This document shows, in pieces, positions 33,851 through 46,552 of a stretch of DNA of 64,000 nucleotides. The first letter of the stretch is position 1; each line of letters starts with the position of its first letter. The notes under the pieces are model-generated. The model saw nothing but the letters and a program-made list of their open reading frames with translations. It was not told where the DNA came from and did not search any database. The translations under genes and the position numbers were made by a program. Source of the stretch: Cryptomeria japonica (Eukaryota; Streptophyta; Pinopsida; Cupressales; Cupressaceae); NCBI RefSeq assembly GCF_030272615.1, contig NC_081412.1, positions 39,612,791 through 39,676,790 of the forward strand, read 5' to 3'.

Positions 33851-36180
33851 ACTTAATAGAGACACAATGGAGTTTTTCAAATGACCCATCTCCCTTTTCA
33901 CAATTTGGAGCCAATTACCAAGCTTCCAGTCAAGAGTATGGCTAGTTCTAATAGCATTGAACATGATTTGTGAATCCCCTTCAAGATTCACTCTATCATA
34001 TTTTAATTTTGTTCCAATCATTAGACCAAGCAAAGTAGCCTAAAAATCTGCTTCATTATTAGTCATTCATTTGATTCGTTTCCTGACAATCAACAACACA
34101 TCTTCTCCTGAATTTCTAATTGCACATGCGGCCCCTACCAATCTAGGATTTCCTTGAGATGCCCCATCAAAATTAATCTTGATCTACTCATCTTATGGAA
34201 GATTCTATTTTACATCCTTCCTCACCCCTTTAGTTAGATTAACCTAGCTAACCCCATAAACAAGGGGGAGGGGGCATGTATAAACCAAACCATTTCTTCT
34301 TCAAATGTTTATTCCAAAGTGTGTAATGACTCTTCCTAAGAGATTGATTTTGCACCACATTATTGGTTTTTTCTATAATGCTTGCTTCAATCTTGACCTT
34401 CAATCTCTCAATATTCATTTCTCTTATCTAGAAAATTCACCAATTCCTCTCTTTCCAAATTTTGCATATAACGATTGAGGGTGCACAAATCCGTATATTT
34501 CCAAAAACAAGCTTTTGCTATAACTTTGGCCACACATTGAATCAAGACAAATATATGATTACAAAGGGCTTTGATGATCAAGCTTCTCTATAATCTACTT
34601 CCAACATAGTACTATCCTTTCCCACTTTAATAACATATGATTCACCAATTACTCTTCCCTTTTGAACAAAATACACTTGTTAAGGCCTATAAAGTCAAAT
34701 TTTCTAAAGTTTGCCTCAAGTTAGTATCTACTTTTGCAATACAAACCACATAGAGGCTCCCACTTCATGGATGCAACATTTATTCCATATGAAATGTAAG
34801 GGTTTTCCTTCCTTTTGAGCTAATACTTATAAGAATTTATAACCCAACTTTACCAAATATAGGCTAGATTTTTCCCACATGATTTGACTTCGTCTTCCTC
34901 CTCAGTTACACATATATGTTTCTATTTGAGAATTAATTCCAATCTATTCTTTTGTTTGAGGGGGAGTTAATGCCTTTAATGGATTTTGAAAACCAATTTG
35001 TCTAGCCATCCATAGTCTTTTGCTCAATACAATCCTTTACTTTAGTCTCCCATTGATCTTGCCTACCTTCTTCCAAATCATGGATGTTTGATAACACTTT
35101 TTCTCCTTCCCAAGAATTGTTCCAAAATGAAGCTTACTGGCCATTTCTAATGTTCCAAGTTACATGTTTATAATTTCTCTCCAAGAAACTTGCATAAAAT
35201 TCCAAATCAAAGTGCCCAAAGGTGGATCCTAGATCGTAAAGATCCTTGTTGGGTGTGGTGAGTCTAGGTATTTGTTTTGTATCACTTGGACCTGGAATTT
35301 TTGATTGCTCTTGTTATACATATTCTATGCCAAATTTGCTCCTAGAGACTCATTCATCAAGGCCATGTTTCTCAACCCCACTCCTCTCACATCTTTTAGT
35401 TGAAAAGTTTTCTCCCAAGCAACCAAGAGGATCTTTTTCTAATTTTGACTTTCTCTATAAAAGAACTTCCCCATGATTTGTTTTATTGATTCCTTAGTCT
35501 TCCTTGGTATCTTTAAGAATGCCATTAAATAGTTTCGAAGGGTAGAGACTATTGTGCCAAGTATGAGGATACACCTAGCCACTGACAACCACTTTCCTTT
35601 ACTAGTGAGTTGATTCCACAAGACAACTTTATATAGGCCTGCAAATAAGGGAATGCCAAGAAATTTCCTAGGTAGGCGGGTAGTCCTTAAGTTAAAATTT
35701 TTAGTAATGTCCCTTTTCTTTCTCTGATTAGTTTTGAAGAAAAAGGCCTTTGATTTCTTCCAATTGATTTTTTGACTCAAAGCTTAAAAATACCTTTCTA
35801 AAACCTTCTTAATCTCCCTTTCTTCCACTTGGAATGAGACATTGCATTCAAAAAATTGTTGATGTGTGAATGCTTCCTTGTTGGGAGAAATTTTGATTAT
35901 TTTCCATCTGCCCATATTCTTAGCCTTCCTAATAACTCTACCCTGAGCTTTCATTAAGATGATGAACAAAAATGGAGAGAGGGAGTCACATTCCTTATAC
36001 TACTCAACACATGAAAGAAAGCATATGGAGAAACATTAACTAAAACTAAAAATATTGGATTTGAAATGCATCTCGAAACCCAATGAATCCATTCTCTTTT
36101 GAAAACCAAATTCCACAAGTACTTGAGCCAAGAATAAATAATCCACTTGATCATATGCCTTTTGTATATATCCAATTCAA
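33851..36180 (-). pseudogene. LINE (non-LTR retrotransposon) fragment with RNase H
   Basis: Read from 36180 downwards, the RT C-terminal region shows INWKKSKAFFFKTNQRK, LPRKFLGIPLFAGLYK and LMAFLKIPRKTKESIKQIMG (35780-35439). A poorly conserved zinc-binding spacer follows. Near 34190-33850 lies a plant-type LINE RNase H with INFDGASQGNPRLVGAACAI, NNEADF and VNLEGDSQIMFNAIRTSH. The catalytic Asp, Glu and Asp positions are visible. Stops and frameshifts are frequent, and the endonuclease and RT active-site regions are absent from the window, so it is a dead 3' fragment. Confidence 0.8.
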
Positions 36181-36234
36181 ATAATTGAGAAATACAAAAT
36201 GATTGGAATATTTTGACTAATAGGAAGCTTAAAA

Positions 36235-37160
36235 AATGTACCTTTCACCCCTAAATTGGTGAAGTCTTGGCCTCATACACTAATGTGTTGAGTGGACATC
36301 TATGCACTGCGTTATCGTTTGTATGGACAAAGTGACAAAATTACCAAAAACTTTGCTAGAAGGATCTTCACGCTCTATGAACCTATCTACCACCTACACA
36401 CACTAAGATGGGAAAAAAGTTAGGGGTTGTATAGGGGTTTGAATTAGTCAAACCCTTACCCTTGTTTTGGTGTTTGAACCTCCATGGACAACCAAATAGA
36501 TAGATTGGATAAAAAGATAATAGATTACATGATAGAAACAAACCCCACGTAATGGAGGAAAACCCTTGTTACTAGAGATAAAATGATTAAATTCATATAG
36601 ATAATATTTATGCATTTAGAGATTAACAAAATTATATTTATTAACAAGATATGAGATAAAAGAGATAAGAAAGCATTACGTAGCAAATTCCCCTCTCTTG
36701 AGATGATAGCGTGATCATGCTTAAGAGAAGACTTGGTTGTTGTGATATCATGTGTAGATTTTGGTAGAGCTTTGTTATGAATATGAGAGAAAGAGAACCA
36801 ATTGGATATCTTGTAAAAATGAGAGAGAAAATATGATTGTTGTTGCTTGGAATGAGCGAGAATAGTTGTTTCAAATGCATCCACATGAAGGGACACATGT
36901 CTAAGGAAGCCTGCTACAAAATACAGCCATTTAAATTTGAAATCTTTTTGGGACATTTTCATGTCTCACAAAAGTTTGTGCACTTCCTTGTCTAGACAAA
37001 TCAATCACAATTTTGGACTAGGGGTTGCTAACACTTCATGTTTGAAATCCTCGATGTCAGAATGATAATATCTCGATCATGAATTTTATCATAAATACAT
37101 TGATCTCAATGCGTAAGTGTCATAAATACACAAGGTACAATATAAAACACTATAATGAGA
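36235..37160 (-). repeat. LTR related to T1 (solo or fragment)
   Basis: On the minus strand it parallels the T1 LTR: a start like TATAGTGTTTTATATTG, GTATTTATGACACTTACGCAT, and later the GGGTTTGA/TAGGGGTTGTATAGGGG block and CAAATAGATAGATTGGATAA. Both ends are approximate and no target duplication is obvious. Open frames of up to 145 codons in it are fortuitous. Confidence 0.65.
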
Positions 37161-37353
37161 AAGAGAGTGTTTTATCCATTTTAATTTATATTTATAACCT
37201 TTTTATGTTCACCTCTTGAAAATGAAATTAAAATTATCCATAATGTACAAGTATCTAATAGTTTTCTCACCTGTCCTAGGAAACACTTTCCAAGGAACAT
37301 GGAGAGATATGAATGGCTTAGGATTGCAAGGTTAATGTCACCTTATCCTAACA
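37161..37353 (-). repeat. Copia C3 3' LTR, start
   Basis: Minus strand TGTTAGGATAAGG at 37353 follows the polypurine tract TAAAATGGGAGAA (37354-37366). About 190 bp of LTR with a TATAAATATAA-type box precede the junction with the T1-like LTR. Confidence 0.55.
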
Positions 37354-37366
37354 TTCTCCCATTTTA

Positions 37367-38010
37367 CATTATACATTGTAATTACATCTAAGATATACAT
37401 AAAATAAAATCGAGTACAATGATCAAGGCCCATGACCTTCCTACACCAAGAAAATTTTTCTGCGATCATTGACTTCATAAGAGATTCTACAATATTATAC
37501 AAAGTGTTACATTTTTATATCAAGATCTTACCATTTTCAACCATATCTCACACAAAGTGATACTAAACATCAAAATTCTTATTACAAGCATGATACATGA
37601 GATTCTTCACCCAACATATAACACTTTGTCTATCATATCTAATCCTCATAGTCCTGCATCAAAACAAATGCCAATACCGAGTCTCTGTAACCATGCAACC
37701 TCCTTTGAGGCATGAGTAGAATCCATATACTCTACTTCAATGGCGGAAAAAGAAACTATAGGTTACCTCTTACTTATCCAACTTACCGATCCTCCAAAAA
37801 ATGTAAATACATAGGCACTAGTAGACCTTCAACTATCAAAGTCTCCTAGCCAATTAACATCAAGAAATTACTTTATGTCCAATAAATTAATCACATCATT
37901 AGTACCATGATAAACCAAATAATAGTTAGAATTTCCTCATATATATATAAACACATGCTTAACAAAATTCCAATGCTCTCTCCTAGGATTAGACATAAAT
38001 CTTCCTAGAA
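37367..38010 (-). pseudogene. Copia C3 RNase H fragment
   Basis: Minus-strand translation gives RFMSNPRREHWNFVKHV, then SYVFTFFGG-like text read here as RSTSAYVFTFFGGSVSWIS, FSAIEVEYMDSTHASKEVAW, VKNLMYHACNKNFDV and YHFVDMVENGKIL-like blocks. This is the end of a Ty1/copia polyprotein, with the RNase H Glu (VEYM) and neighbouring blocks visible. Stops and one frameshift break it. It is followed by its own polypurine tract and LTR start. Confidence 0.8.
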
Positions 38011-38013
38011 CTT

Positions 38014-38347
38014 TGTAATGGAAGGTTGGTGCCTTCATCCCGTTGGTTGTTCAACACTGCCCTTGGGGATTTGTGACATGGCTTAATTGCCTCCTATAGT
38101 TTGTTTATCTTTGGTTTTTGTATTGGGCATTAACAAATTGATCTTTTGGCACAATGACAAACCTTGGGCCAATGAGTGGTGTCAAAGCTCAAGTCATGGG
38201 TTTGAATCTGTTGGTCATGTTGGGGAGGATTGTTAGAAGGTTGGTGCCTTCATCCCCTTGGTTGTTCAAAACCACTCTTGGGATTCATGACATGGCTTAA
38301 TTGTCTCCCATGGCTTGTTTATATTTGGTGTTTGTATCGAGTGTTAC
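38014..38347 (+). mobile_element. Possible TRIM (miniature LTR retrotransposon)
   Basis: Two direct repeats (about 38014-38135 and 38231-38347) share GAAGGTTGGTGCCTTCATCC, CATGGCTTAATTG and GTTTGTTTAT. Between them lie TGGTGTCAAAGCTC at 38177, similar to the initiator-Met-tRNA primer site, and TGTTGGGGAGGAT at 38218-38230, similar to a polypurine tract. An LTR-primer site-purine tract-LTR order with an internal region of about 54 bp fits a TRIM. The 3' LTR seems cut where copia gag sequence starts. Confidence 0.5.
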
Positions 38348-38364
38348 TTGAGGTAAATCTAGAA

Positions 38365-38463
38365 ATGGTGGAGGACCTTCATGTTAAAGCACCAATGTTT
38401 GATGGAAAAAAATTTACTTATTGGAAGGAAAGAATGGAGTCTTACTTGGAAGAGTTTACATGA
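38365..38463 (+). pseudogene. Copia C1 gag N-terminal fragment
   Basis: MVEDLHVKAPMFDGKKFTYW followed by KERMESYLEEFT matches the start of copia gag (FDG-x-Y/F-x-W-KxRM). It ends at a stop after 33 codons. Its link with the downstream copia frames is inferred from the shared orientation. Confidence 0.6.
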
Positions 38464-39858
38464 GAGGTAAGTTTGGGGTATGATCTGCATCCCCTGCACT
38501 ATCAAATGTAGGATTTTTTCTACTAAAACTGGTGTCTAGTGTAGTTTTTGAGGGATCACCAATCCAACAATGTATTTTTGAAGCAAACCACTTAAGGCTC
38601 TAATTGAGCTCATCGGTGCAAGGAGGGCCCCCACATACATTGAATTCACTCAGTACCTCAACCACCTGACCAACTTATTTATATAGTGTCTCAAAAAAAC
38701 CCACTCGAGGTCACTCCAGGAGAGTTGATATCCCCGACGTGTCCCAATTTGAAGTACCCTTGTGGGGTGATGAAATCCCCAATGAAGGAATATCCCTCTA
38801 CTACAAAAAGAAAATGAGGGTGTTGTTGATCATTCTTTCTCTTACACCCAAGGTTTGCAAAGGCAAGGGGAGAGGATACTTGAGTGCAATAGTGGGTCCA
38901 CCCAACAATAAGTGTGCAAGCGCACCAATCACAAAATACACATGTTCATTTTAATCCCACATGCTCAAGGTCTACTAACTAAATTGCAAAAAAGAAAACT
39001 ATACTAGTGAGTAAAAATTCGTCTTTAACATGCGGTGCTGCAGGAAAACAGTTAGTAGTTTAATATTATACCTTGGTCAAATGATGAAAACCTACAAAAC
39101 TAAGAATACTCTCAGTAACTAAGAATATATGAGGTTACAACGCAGGCACTAAACCATAGGCGCAAACGCTGAAAGAGTTTGTGTGGACCTTTCCAGACAG
39201 TGGGCGGGAAAACAAAATTGATGGAATCCGAAATTTTAAAAATTTAAATTTTAAACTATTGAAAGTGTAGACATTGAATCAAAGCGTAGACATTAAGCAT
39301 CTACACAAACGTCGAAGTATAAAGAACTAAATGCTATTAGCTATTTCAAATTTTGAAAATTTGAAAATTCAAATCTGAGTGAGATTTTTTTTACCTCAAT
39401 GGAGACGTTGAAGTAGTGCGTAGACGTCAACTGTCTGCGTAGGCATTGATGCGTCAAAAAACCAAAAAACTTAAGTAATTTCCTAGAAAAATTAGCTGAA
39501 ATTACACAAATAGAAAAAAAATACTAATCTAAGATTGTTTTTGTTCTTTTTGACTAATTTTTAAGTGTTTTTGTTGATTTTAACTGATAGAAGAATCTGA
39601 AAATGCGGAAAGTAAATTCTAGCACTAAGTGTTAAAAGATACTAGGCATAGACATCATGGGATAGCAGAGGTGTCAAAAGACAGTAACCTGCAAAAAGGT
39701 GGGTTTAAAATTTTTAAATTTTCGCGTATACGTTGTTCCCTAGCGGAAACGTTGAAACATCAATGCAGAAACATCGTTCGGCAGACCCAGGTGTTGAACC
39801 ACTACCTGCGAGCTAAAGGCCACAAAAAAACAAATTTTTGATTAGTTCTTAGGGATGT
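38464..39858. other. Unassigned DNA, probably leader of the minus-strand LTR element
   Basis: No domain is recognised. From about 39.1 to 39.8 kb the words GTAGACATTG, GTAGACGTC and AACGTTGAA recur. The part next to the primer site at 39861-39879 is likely the internal leader of the element whose 5' LTR is 39882-41156. Confidence 0.35.
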
Positions 39859-39860
39859 GG

Positions 39861-39879
39861 GTCCCACTAGGCATGCCAA
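39861..39879 (-). other. Primer binding site of the 39882-41156 element
   Basis: Minus strand reads TGGCATGCCTAGTGGGACC directly after the LTR end. It resembles a gypsy primer site of the TGGC...GGGACC type. It shows that this LTR is a 5' LTR and not a solo copy. Confidence 0.6.
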
Positions 39880-39881
39880 AA

Positions 39882-41156
39882 TGAGGCAAGGGAAAAGTAG
39901 AAAGGCAAGATTCAATGGTTAACATGTAAACAAATCAATCAAAACACAAAAGAAAACATTATACCTCACTATTTTACCTTCTCCTTTGGATTGGGCTTGA
40001 TGAAGTGAGGGATGTGCCCTTGTTCTCTTCTTGTTTGGATTTTCCCTTCTTGATTGATGTGTAATTTTCTCCAATTGCACAACAAATGGATAAGTGGTGG
40101 AATGATGGATGCAAGATAGATGGAGGAAGTGGATTGCTATGAATGCTAAGTGATTGTGGGTGCTTAATTGACTATAGTATGGATGCATAAATGATAATTC
40201 TAAAGCTATTATGATAGCATAAGATTGCTTGAATATGAGATGCCAAATGAAGGGGAGGAGACCCTAATTTATAGATTGGAAGGGAGATAAATGGATGGTT
40301 GAGATCAAAAGATGATGAAGGGTGGAGATTGAAAGAAGGTGGAGACATTGATTGAGAGGACATGGTGTGGAGACCAAGAGATTTTCCATAAAGACATTTC
40401 TTGTCTCCAGACTCCACAAGGTACATGGGGAAGAGATCCACAAGTACCTTGGGGGAATAAAAAGAATTAAAAATTCCTTGGAGAGAAGACAAGGGAATTA
40501 AAAATTCCCAAACAATGACTTCCATGGGAAAAGGAAATAGCAAAAGGAATTAAAAATTCCTTGGGAAGGTGAGAGACATGCGAGAGTGTGAGATTTTGAA
40601 ATATTTGAAATGACCTAATTAGGTGCATTTAAGATTGGAAGGTGAGGAGGGGACAAGAGGACTTAGCCATTTATGGCTATTGGTTGAATTGGTAGCTAAT
40701 CATGGGGATTAGCCACTAGAAAATGATTAGAAAGGGTGATTAGGTGGGTTAATGAAAGATTAGAAGATAAGTGGGATTTATAGGAGGATTTGACAAGAGC
40801 AGATAGAATGAGTGGAGGAATTAAAAATTAAGAAATAATGCCAAGTGGGCATTCTAGAAGAATTAATTAGCTTAATGAATAATTAGGGAGTAATTTGTAG
40901 GAATCATATGATTTAGTTAATTAATTCGAATTACTTAACTAAAGGGAATTTAGAAGAAATAATTAATTGAGGAACTTTAAAGGAATAAAGAATAATCTAT
41001 TTATTTAATAAATCAATTATTGGACTATAGTGACAAGATTATTAGATTTAATAATTAACACCGAGAAGCGTAAATGGATAACATAACTAATACATTAATT
41101 ATGTAGTATGACTAAATTAATTATATATTTAATTTAATTAATTTTAGATGTCTACA
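39882..41156 (-). repeat. 5' LTR, same family as 27842-29018
   Basis: In plus-strand reading it starts TGAGGCAAGGG and ends TTTAGATGTCTACA. It shares with the 27.8-kb copy the blocks TTGGAGG-type TATA region, GGTGTGGAGACCAAGAGAT, ATTTCTTGTCTCC and the AATTAATT-rich end. It sits beside copia integrase sequence (41157 on). No target duplication is visible and the 3' LTR was not found. Confidence 0.75.
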
Positions 41157-42449
41157 GGAGATATATTTTTGCTCAAAGAACTCCTTAGTAGAATTGTGTG
41201 CTAGAAAGGAAGAATAAGACTGTTATTAATATGACTAGAACACTGATGAAGGATTCTAACTTAGCTAATGTGTATTGGAAAGAAGTTGTGCATATTGCTG
41301 TTTACATTCTTAATAGGGTTCAGATAAGAGTAAATCATACTAAGACACCTTATGAGTTGTGGAATAGAAGACCACCTATTGTGAATTATTTAAGAATCTT
41401 TGGGAGTAAGTACTATTATGAGAGATGAGAATGACCTTGGAAAGTTTGATAATAGAGGAGATGAAGGATTAATTTTGAGATATGCTATGAATAGAAAGGC
41501 CTATTGGTATTACAATAAGAGACTAAACAAGATGTAGAGAGTACAAATATGGAACTAGGAAATCAAACTACCCCTAAACCTATTCAAGAGACTAAATTTG
41601 AAATTATTCGCGTTGTTGTAGAGGAAAACATAGATCGAAAAGGAAACAATGAGGAAAAATCAGATGTAATAGAATAAGATAAAGAAGAATCAGAGCAAGC
41701 AATCAAGACCTTGAAATGTGTAGAGGAATCATTCAAAAGATCAAATAATCAGAGACAAGAACAAAGGATTTTAGACAAGAAGTGTTACAGAGAAAAATGA
41801 GCAAACTAATTGCAATTTTCTTTCACTCATTGAACCTAAATGATATGAAAAATGAAAAAAGAAGAAAGTTTGGTAAAAGAAATGGATGAAGAATTGAATT
41901 AAATATAGAAGAATCAGGCTTGGTAGCTAGTACCTAGACTGGTGGACAAAAAATTGATAGGAAATAAGTGGGTGTTCTGAAACAAATTGAATGAACAAGG
42001 ACAAGTCACAAGGAACAAGGAAAGATTGGTACATAAAGGCCATTCTTAAGTAGAAGGTATTGATTTTGAGGAAAATTTTTCTCCAGTTGTTAGGATGGAA
42101 GATATTGGAACATTTCTTTCTTTTTTTGCTTACAAGAACTTCATAGTATATCAAATGATGTTAAGTCAATAATTCTGAATGAAGAATTGGAAGAAGTATA
42201 CATTGAGAAACCTGATGGATTTAGATTTTCAAAATATCTAAACATGGCTTGTGAATTAAAGAAGGCATTGCATGGACTCAAACAAGCACCTAGAGTGTGA
42301 TATGTGAGATTGGATAGATATTTGTTCCAATAAAACTTCAACAAAGGAACTGTAGACATCAATCTTTATTTTAAGGTTTAATGCATTAAGTTGTTGATTG
42401 TTGTTGTGTATGTTGATTATCTTTGGAGGAAGTGATGACTTGTTTTAAG
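41157..42449 (+). pseudogene. Copia C1 integrase end and reverse transcriptase
   Basis: The integrase Glu region is at 41170-41428: LERKNKTVINMTRTLMKDSN, WKEVVHIAVYILNRVQIR and KTPYELWNRRPPIVNYLRIF. The RT starts near 41930 (VPRLVDKKLIGNKWVF-like text read as LVDKKLIGNKWVF), then [51 protein letters not shown] and ELKKALHGLKQAPR. It ends with VYVDYLW, the YVDD site as YVDY, where T2 interrupts at 42450. Several stops and frameshifts are present. RT continues at 52505. Confidence 0.85.
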
Positions 42450-43633
42450 TGTAGCATCATAAATTATCACTGGTATAATTTATACCCCATGTTTGTGCTC
42501 CCACTTTAGTGTGTCCTATCCTCATCTCCCCTCTAGGTCCATTGAGGCCTGATTATCCAACTTTGATTTCATGTATACCCTTTGGTGGGTCCCACTATGA
42601 GGTGCCCTCATCTCTGAATACTTATTTTGGTCCTCTTTGTACAAGGACAAGGGTTCTCCAAAATGCCTTGGTCCCTCCCTAAGGAGCCTCAATTTGAAAT
42701 GGGGCAGGTGTTATATCTCCTTGACAAAATTTGATCCCCAAGGCTATATATGACAAATGGAGGCTGACATAATTAGTAAATTACCTAGGGAACTCTATAT
42801 AAAGACATCCTATCAATTCATTTTAGACCTAGAAGTGATCCATTATCTATCCCAATTATTTGTGTATCCATGAAGTGTTCATCATCAAGCATTTTTAGAG
42901 ATTAAAGGCTGCATATCCATCATTCAAGCATTGTGGAGCAAAGTTACATCAATGTTTATGCAAGCATGTGTGAGCGATTAGGGTTTTTTATGCATGTGTT
43001 TGTCATGCCATTACATCTAACATTTGTGATTACATTAAAAAAGAATTGCATCATCATCAACAATTGTAGATCTGAGGTATATCTCCTTAATGTTTATTTC
43101 AGTATTTACATTATTTCATTCATGGTTAATTCCAAAACTAGAGTTTGAACTAAGGCAAACCCCTATTCCCAACATATTTCCCTTTTTTTTGTGTGCAAGA
43201 AATAGGTGCTGAGTCAATAGTGACAAACATGTCAACTTCTGATAGCAAAAAATTTGGAGGACTAGGGTGAATCTGTGCTTCTTGGTCTTGAAAAGTCAGG
43301 TTGAACTTCGAAGGACCAGTTTCAAACATCTTATTTTTCTCAAATCTAGGTTGGTTGATCTAGTGGACATCTACAACTTACTATTTCTGTTGGATTATTT
43401 CAATAATCCCTCATTTTGCCCTAATTTTATAAATTACCCTTACAATTCAACTTAGGAAGAAGGGAGCTCACACACACACAATTTGGTAAATCTGATAAGC
43501 ATTCTCAACCCATTTTCTAGAATCAAATCAAGGCTATTAGATTTACCCCCTTCTTTCCACGCAATTTGGTTAATTGGGATAGTTAGTGGTTTTACTTGTT
43601 GAAACTCTAATTCCTATTTTTCTATCCATTACA
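42450..43633 (+). repeat. T2 5' LTR
   Basis: Starts TGTAGCATCATAAATTATC and ends CTATCCATTACA. It aligns with 51321-52504 end to end. A short CA run lies at about 43471-43481. Confidence 0.9.
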
Positions 43634-44089
43634 TTTTGGTGAATCCAACTCCTTACATGCTTATTTCTAGTTTGTGGTCTCAGAGCTAATTTTTAGGCAT
43701 TTGAAAAATAAATTTTGCAATTATAGATCATAATTATGTGATTAATTTCATAAAAAAACCCTAATTTATTTTTCTAATTTTGGCTTGTGGGTTGCATAAT
43801 TTTTCACTTATATTTTTAGATATAATTTTAGGCACTAATAATGGAGCTTAGTAAATCTGATTTTTTTCTATTTCACATATGATTATATTTATACTTAGTT
43901 ACATTTATCACAATCATGCGTTGGATAATGACTTCTTTCATTTTACATTGATTCTTTTCACTCATAGTACTTTTGCATATTGTCTTTTTAGGATTTGAAA
44001 GATATTTCCTACTTTCAAATCATATCTCAAATCTTTTATACATGTTTTATTTTGTTTTGTGATGACATTTTTTTAGGAACATGCATTAC

Positions 44090-45127
44090 ATGTGTAGATG
44101 ACATAAAGGCTTTTGTAGACAATGATAATCGTAAAGATGGCAGTGGAAAGGTTAACACTTGTACCTCTCCTAGGATATATAATGTGAATGAGGAAAAAAT
44201 CAATAATATTATCAATGATCTCTCTAATGGAGAGAAATAATTGAAGAGCAACATGACACCATACTCTTCTCATAAGTATACTCTAGTGTAAGAGGGGCAA
44301 GATCCACATGTTGGTTTACTAATCTCTTTAGTTCCTCCTTATTCTCATAAAACTTATCTTAGTCATCAAAAAATTTGTAGGAAAGATGATTTTATGCATT
44401 TTATTCATGATATATCTCCTGATATAACATTAAAAATACGTGAATCCTTAGATGATAAGGATCTTCCCTCCCAATCTATCAAAGGGGATATGAATAATAA
44501 TGATAGAAAGGAAAAATTCCTATAAAGGATATTCTTTCTTCATCTAATTATCCTTTTGATCCTTCCATGTGCCCTTATACAAATTTTTTTAAAGAGGTTC
44601 ATGATAATAGTAATTCTTATACACAATTGAAGTATTCTTATAGGAGTGGTTATAACATAATCTCAAAACAAGGTCATAGTGGCCAAGGAATTAGAAAATA
44701 TGAACAAGGAATCAAAGTCCTTGTAAACCCTCCTTCCCAAGCTAGTAACGAAGGTCTAGGACATTCTCATCATTCAAATATGGATGATATTCTTAAAAGT
44801 CAAAGGTTTAAGGAGTATCTTGAAAGACATATAAATTATCATCCATCTAAAGGTGCTTCTTCCTCAAACAATCCTTTTTGTTTCTATCATCAAACTCAAG
44901 ATCACTATGCCAATGATTGTCTTGATTTTATAAAAGGAATAAAAGAACTAATTGATAATGGAACTATAAAAATCAAAGAAGATAATACTCCTCGTTATAG
45001 TGATCCTTGTCCTACATCTCAAGAAACAAGACCTACTCCTATTGATGATCAAGAGAAATTAGCTACTAGAATTTTTTGGAGATTAAAGTATATTAAGAAT
45101 GTTGTTTTTCGTTTTGAAGAGGGTTAA
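44090..45127 (+). pseudogene. T2 gag, first part
   Basis: Frames at 43995-44240 and 44567-45127 make up gag remains. The second has a Tat-type zinc motif, NPFCFYHQTQDHYANDC followed by IKELIDNGTIKI, where Cys, His, His and Cys are in the expected order. It reads open for 186 codons up to the LTR inserted at 45131. Confidence 0.65.
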
Positions 45128-45130
45128 AAG

Positions 45131-46360
45131 TGACAAGGTTAGAACAATGGTTATACATCAAATAAACATTAAAAATACATAAAAATCAAACCATTATACC
45201 TTCTTTCTTTCACCTTCTCCTTTGGATTGAGCAAATGATGAAGTGGAAATGCACCCAAGTGCTCCACTTTATTGTATATGCTCCTTTGATCGAATGTGGT
45301 TTCTCTCCAATATACAAAAACTTGGATGGATGGGACTATGATAAGTGGATGATTGCAAATATGGATCGATGATGTGGGTGAGGACTAAAATTGCCTATAG
45401 TATGGATGCACAAGATTAAAGTCAAAAGCTAGATGAACAACATAAGATTACTTGAATATGAGATGAGAAATGAAGGGGAAGAGATCCCAATTTTAGATTT
45501 GAAGGGGGATGAATGGATGGTTCAGATTGAAAGTAGATCAAGGGTGGAGATTGAAAGAAGGTTGGGACATGGATTGAAGGGACATGGTGTGGAGACGAAG
45601 ATATTTTCCATAAAGGTATTTCTTGTCTCGACACTCCATAATTTACACGGGGAAGAGATCCTCAAGTACATTTGGAAGACATAAAGGAATTTAAAATTCC
45701 TTTGGGAGGATAAGTGAATTAAAAATTCCCAAATAATGAGGTGCATGGGGAAAGGAAATGGGAAAAAGAATTAAAAATTCCTTGGGAAGATGAGAGTGCA
45801 TGGGAGAATGAGAAATTTTGAAATCCTTGAAATGATCAAAGTTGGGTGTATTTAAGGTTGGACGTTGAAAGGGGACAAGCCATTTATGACAATTGGTTGA
45901 CTTTACATGGCTAATCATGAGGATTAGCCACTATAAAATAATTAAAGAGGGTGATTAGGAAAATTAATAGGGGATTAGAAGACAAGTGAGAATGTTAGGA
46001 GGATTTGACAAGAGGAGAGAGGAGTGGAGGAATTAAAAATTAGGAAATAATGTTAAGTAGGCTTCTAGAAGAATTAATTAGGTTAAGTGAGGATTAGAGG
46101 AAAGTTATTTGTAGGAATTACATGATTTATTTAATTAATTTGAATTAATTAACTAAAGGGAAATTAGAAGAATTAATTAATTTGAGGACCTTAGAAGAAT
46201 AGGGAATAATTAATTTATTTAATAAATAAATTATTGGACTATAGGGACATAATTAATTAAATTAAATATAATTAACTCTGAGAAGAATAAAGGATAAAAT
46301 ACTTAAGTTAATTAACGATTTAGAAAGGATAAATTAATTAAATTAATTTAAGCATCTAAA
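45131..46360 (-). repeat. LTR inside T2 gag, third copy of the 27842-29018 family
   Basis: Plus-strand reading starts TGACAAGGTTAG and ends near AAGCATCTAAA. Shared blocks are CACCTTCTCCTTTGGATTG, GGTGTGGAGACGAAGATAT, ATTTCTTGTCTCG and the AATTAATTAA-rich end. It separates two pieces of gag. The target duplication could not be fixed, probably through mutation. Confidence 0.75.
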
Positions 46361-46552
46361 CCTTTCATTAGACTTAATTATAATCATAAGCATAAGAAAG
46401 GTGATGAACATTGTCTTTTTTATCATAGTTACTCTCATTCTCTTGGAAATTGTAAGGCCTTTAAAACATTTTCTCAAGACAAATATGATCAAGCTCACAT
46501 AGCTCTTACACCAAATCTTGCACTTTTTATTGGTGAAGAGGTAGTGCCTTAG
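46361..46552 (+). pseudogene. T2 gag, second part
   Basis: After the inserted LTR the translation continues RLNYNHKHKKGDEHCLFYHS, then SHSLGNCKAFKTF and IALTPNLALFIGEEVVP before a stop. It contains a second Cys-His-His-Cys knuckle similar to the one at 44870. Confidence 0.6.

Noticed and set aside
36525-36962. 145-codon minus-strand open frame
   Set aside because: It lies wholly within an LTR related to T1 and has no equivalent in the T1 LTRs.
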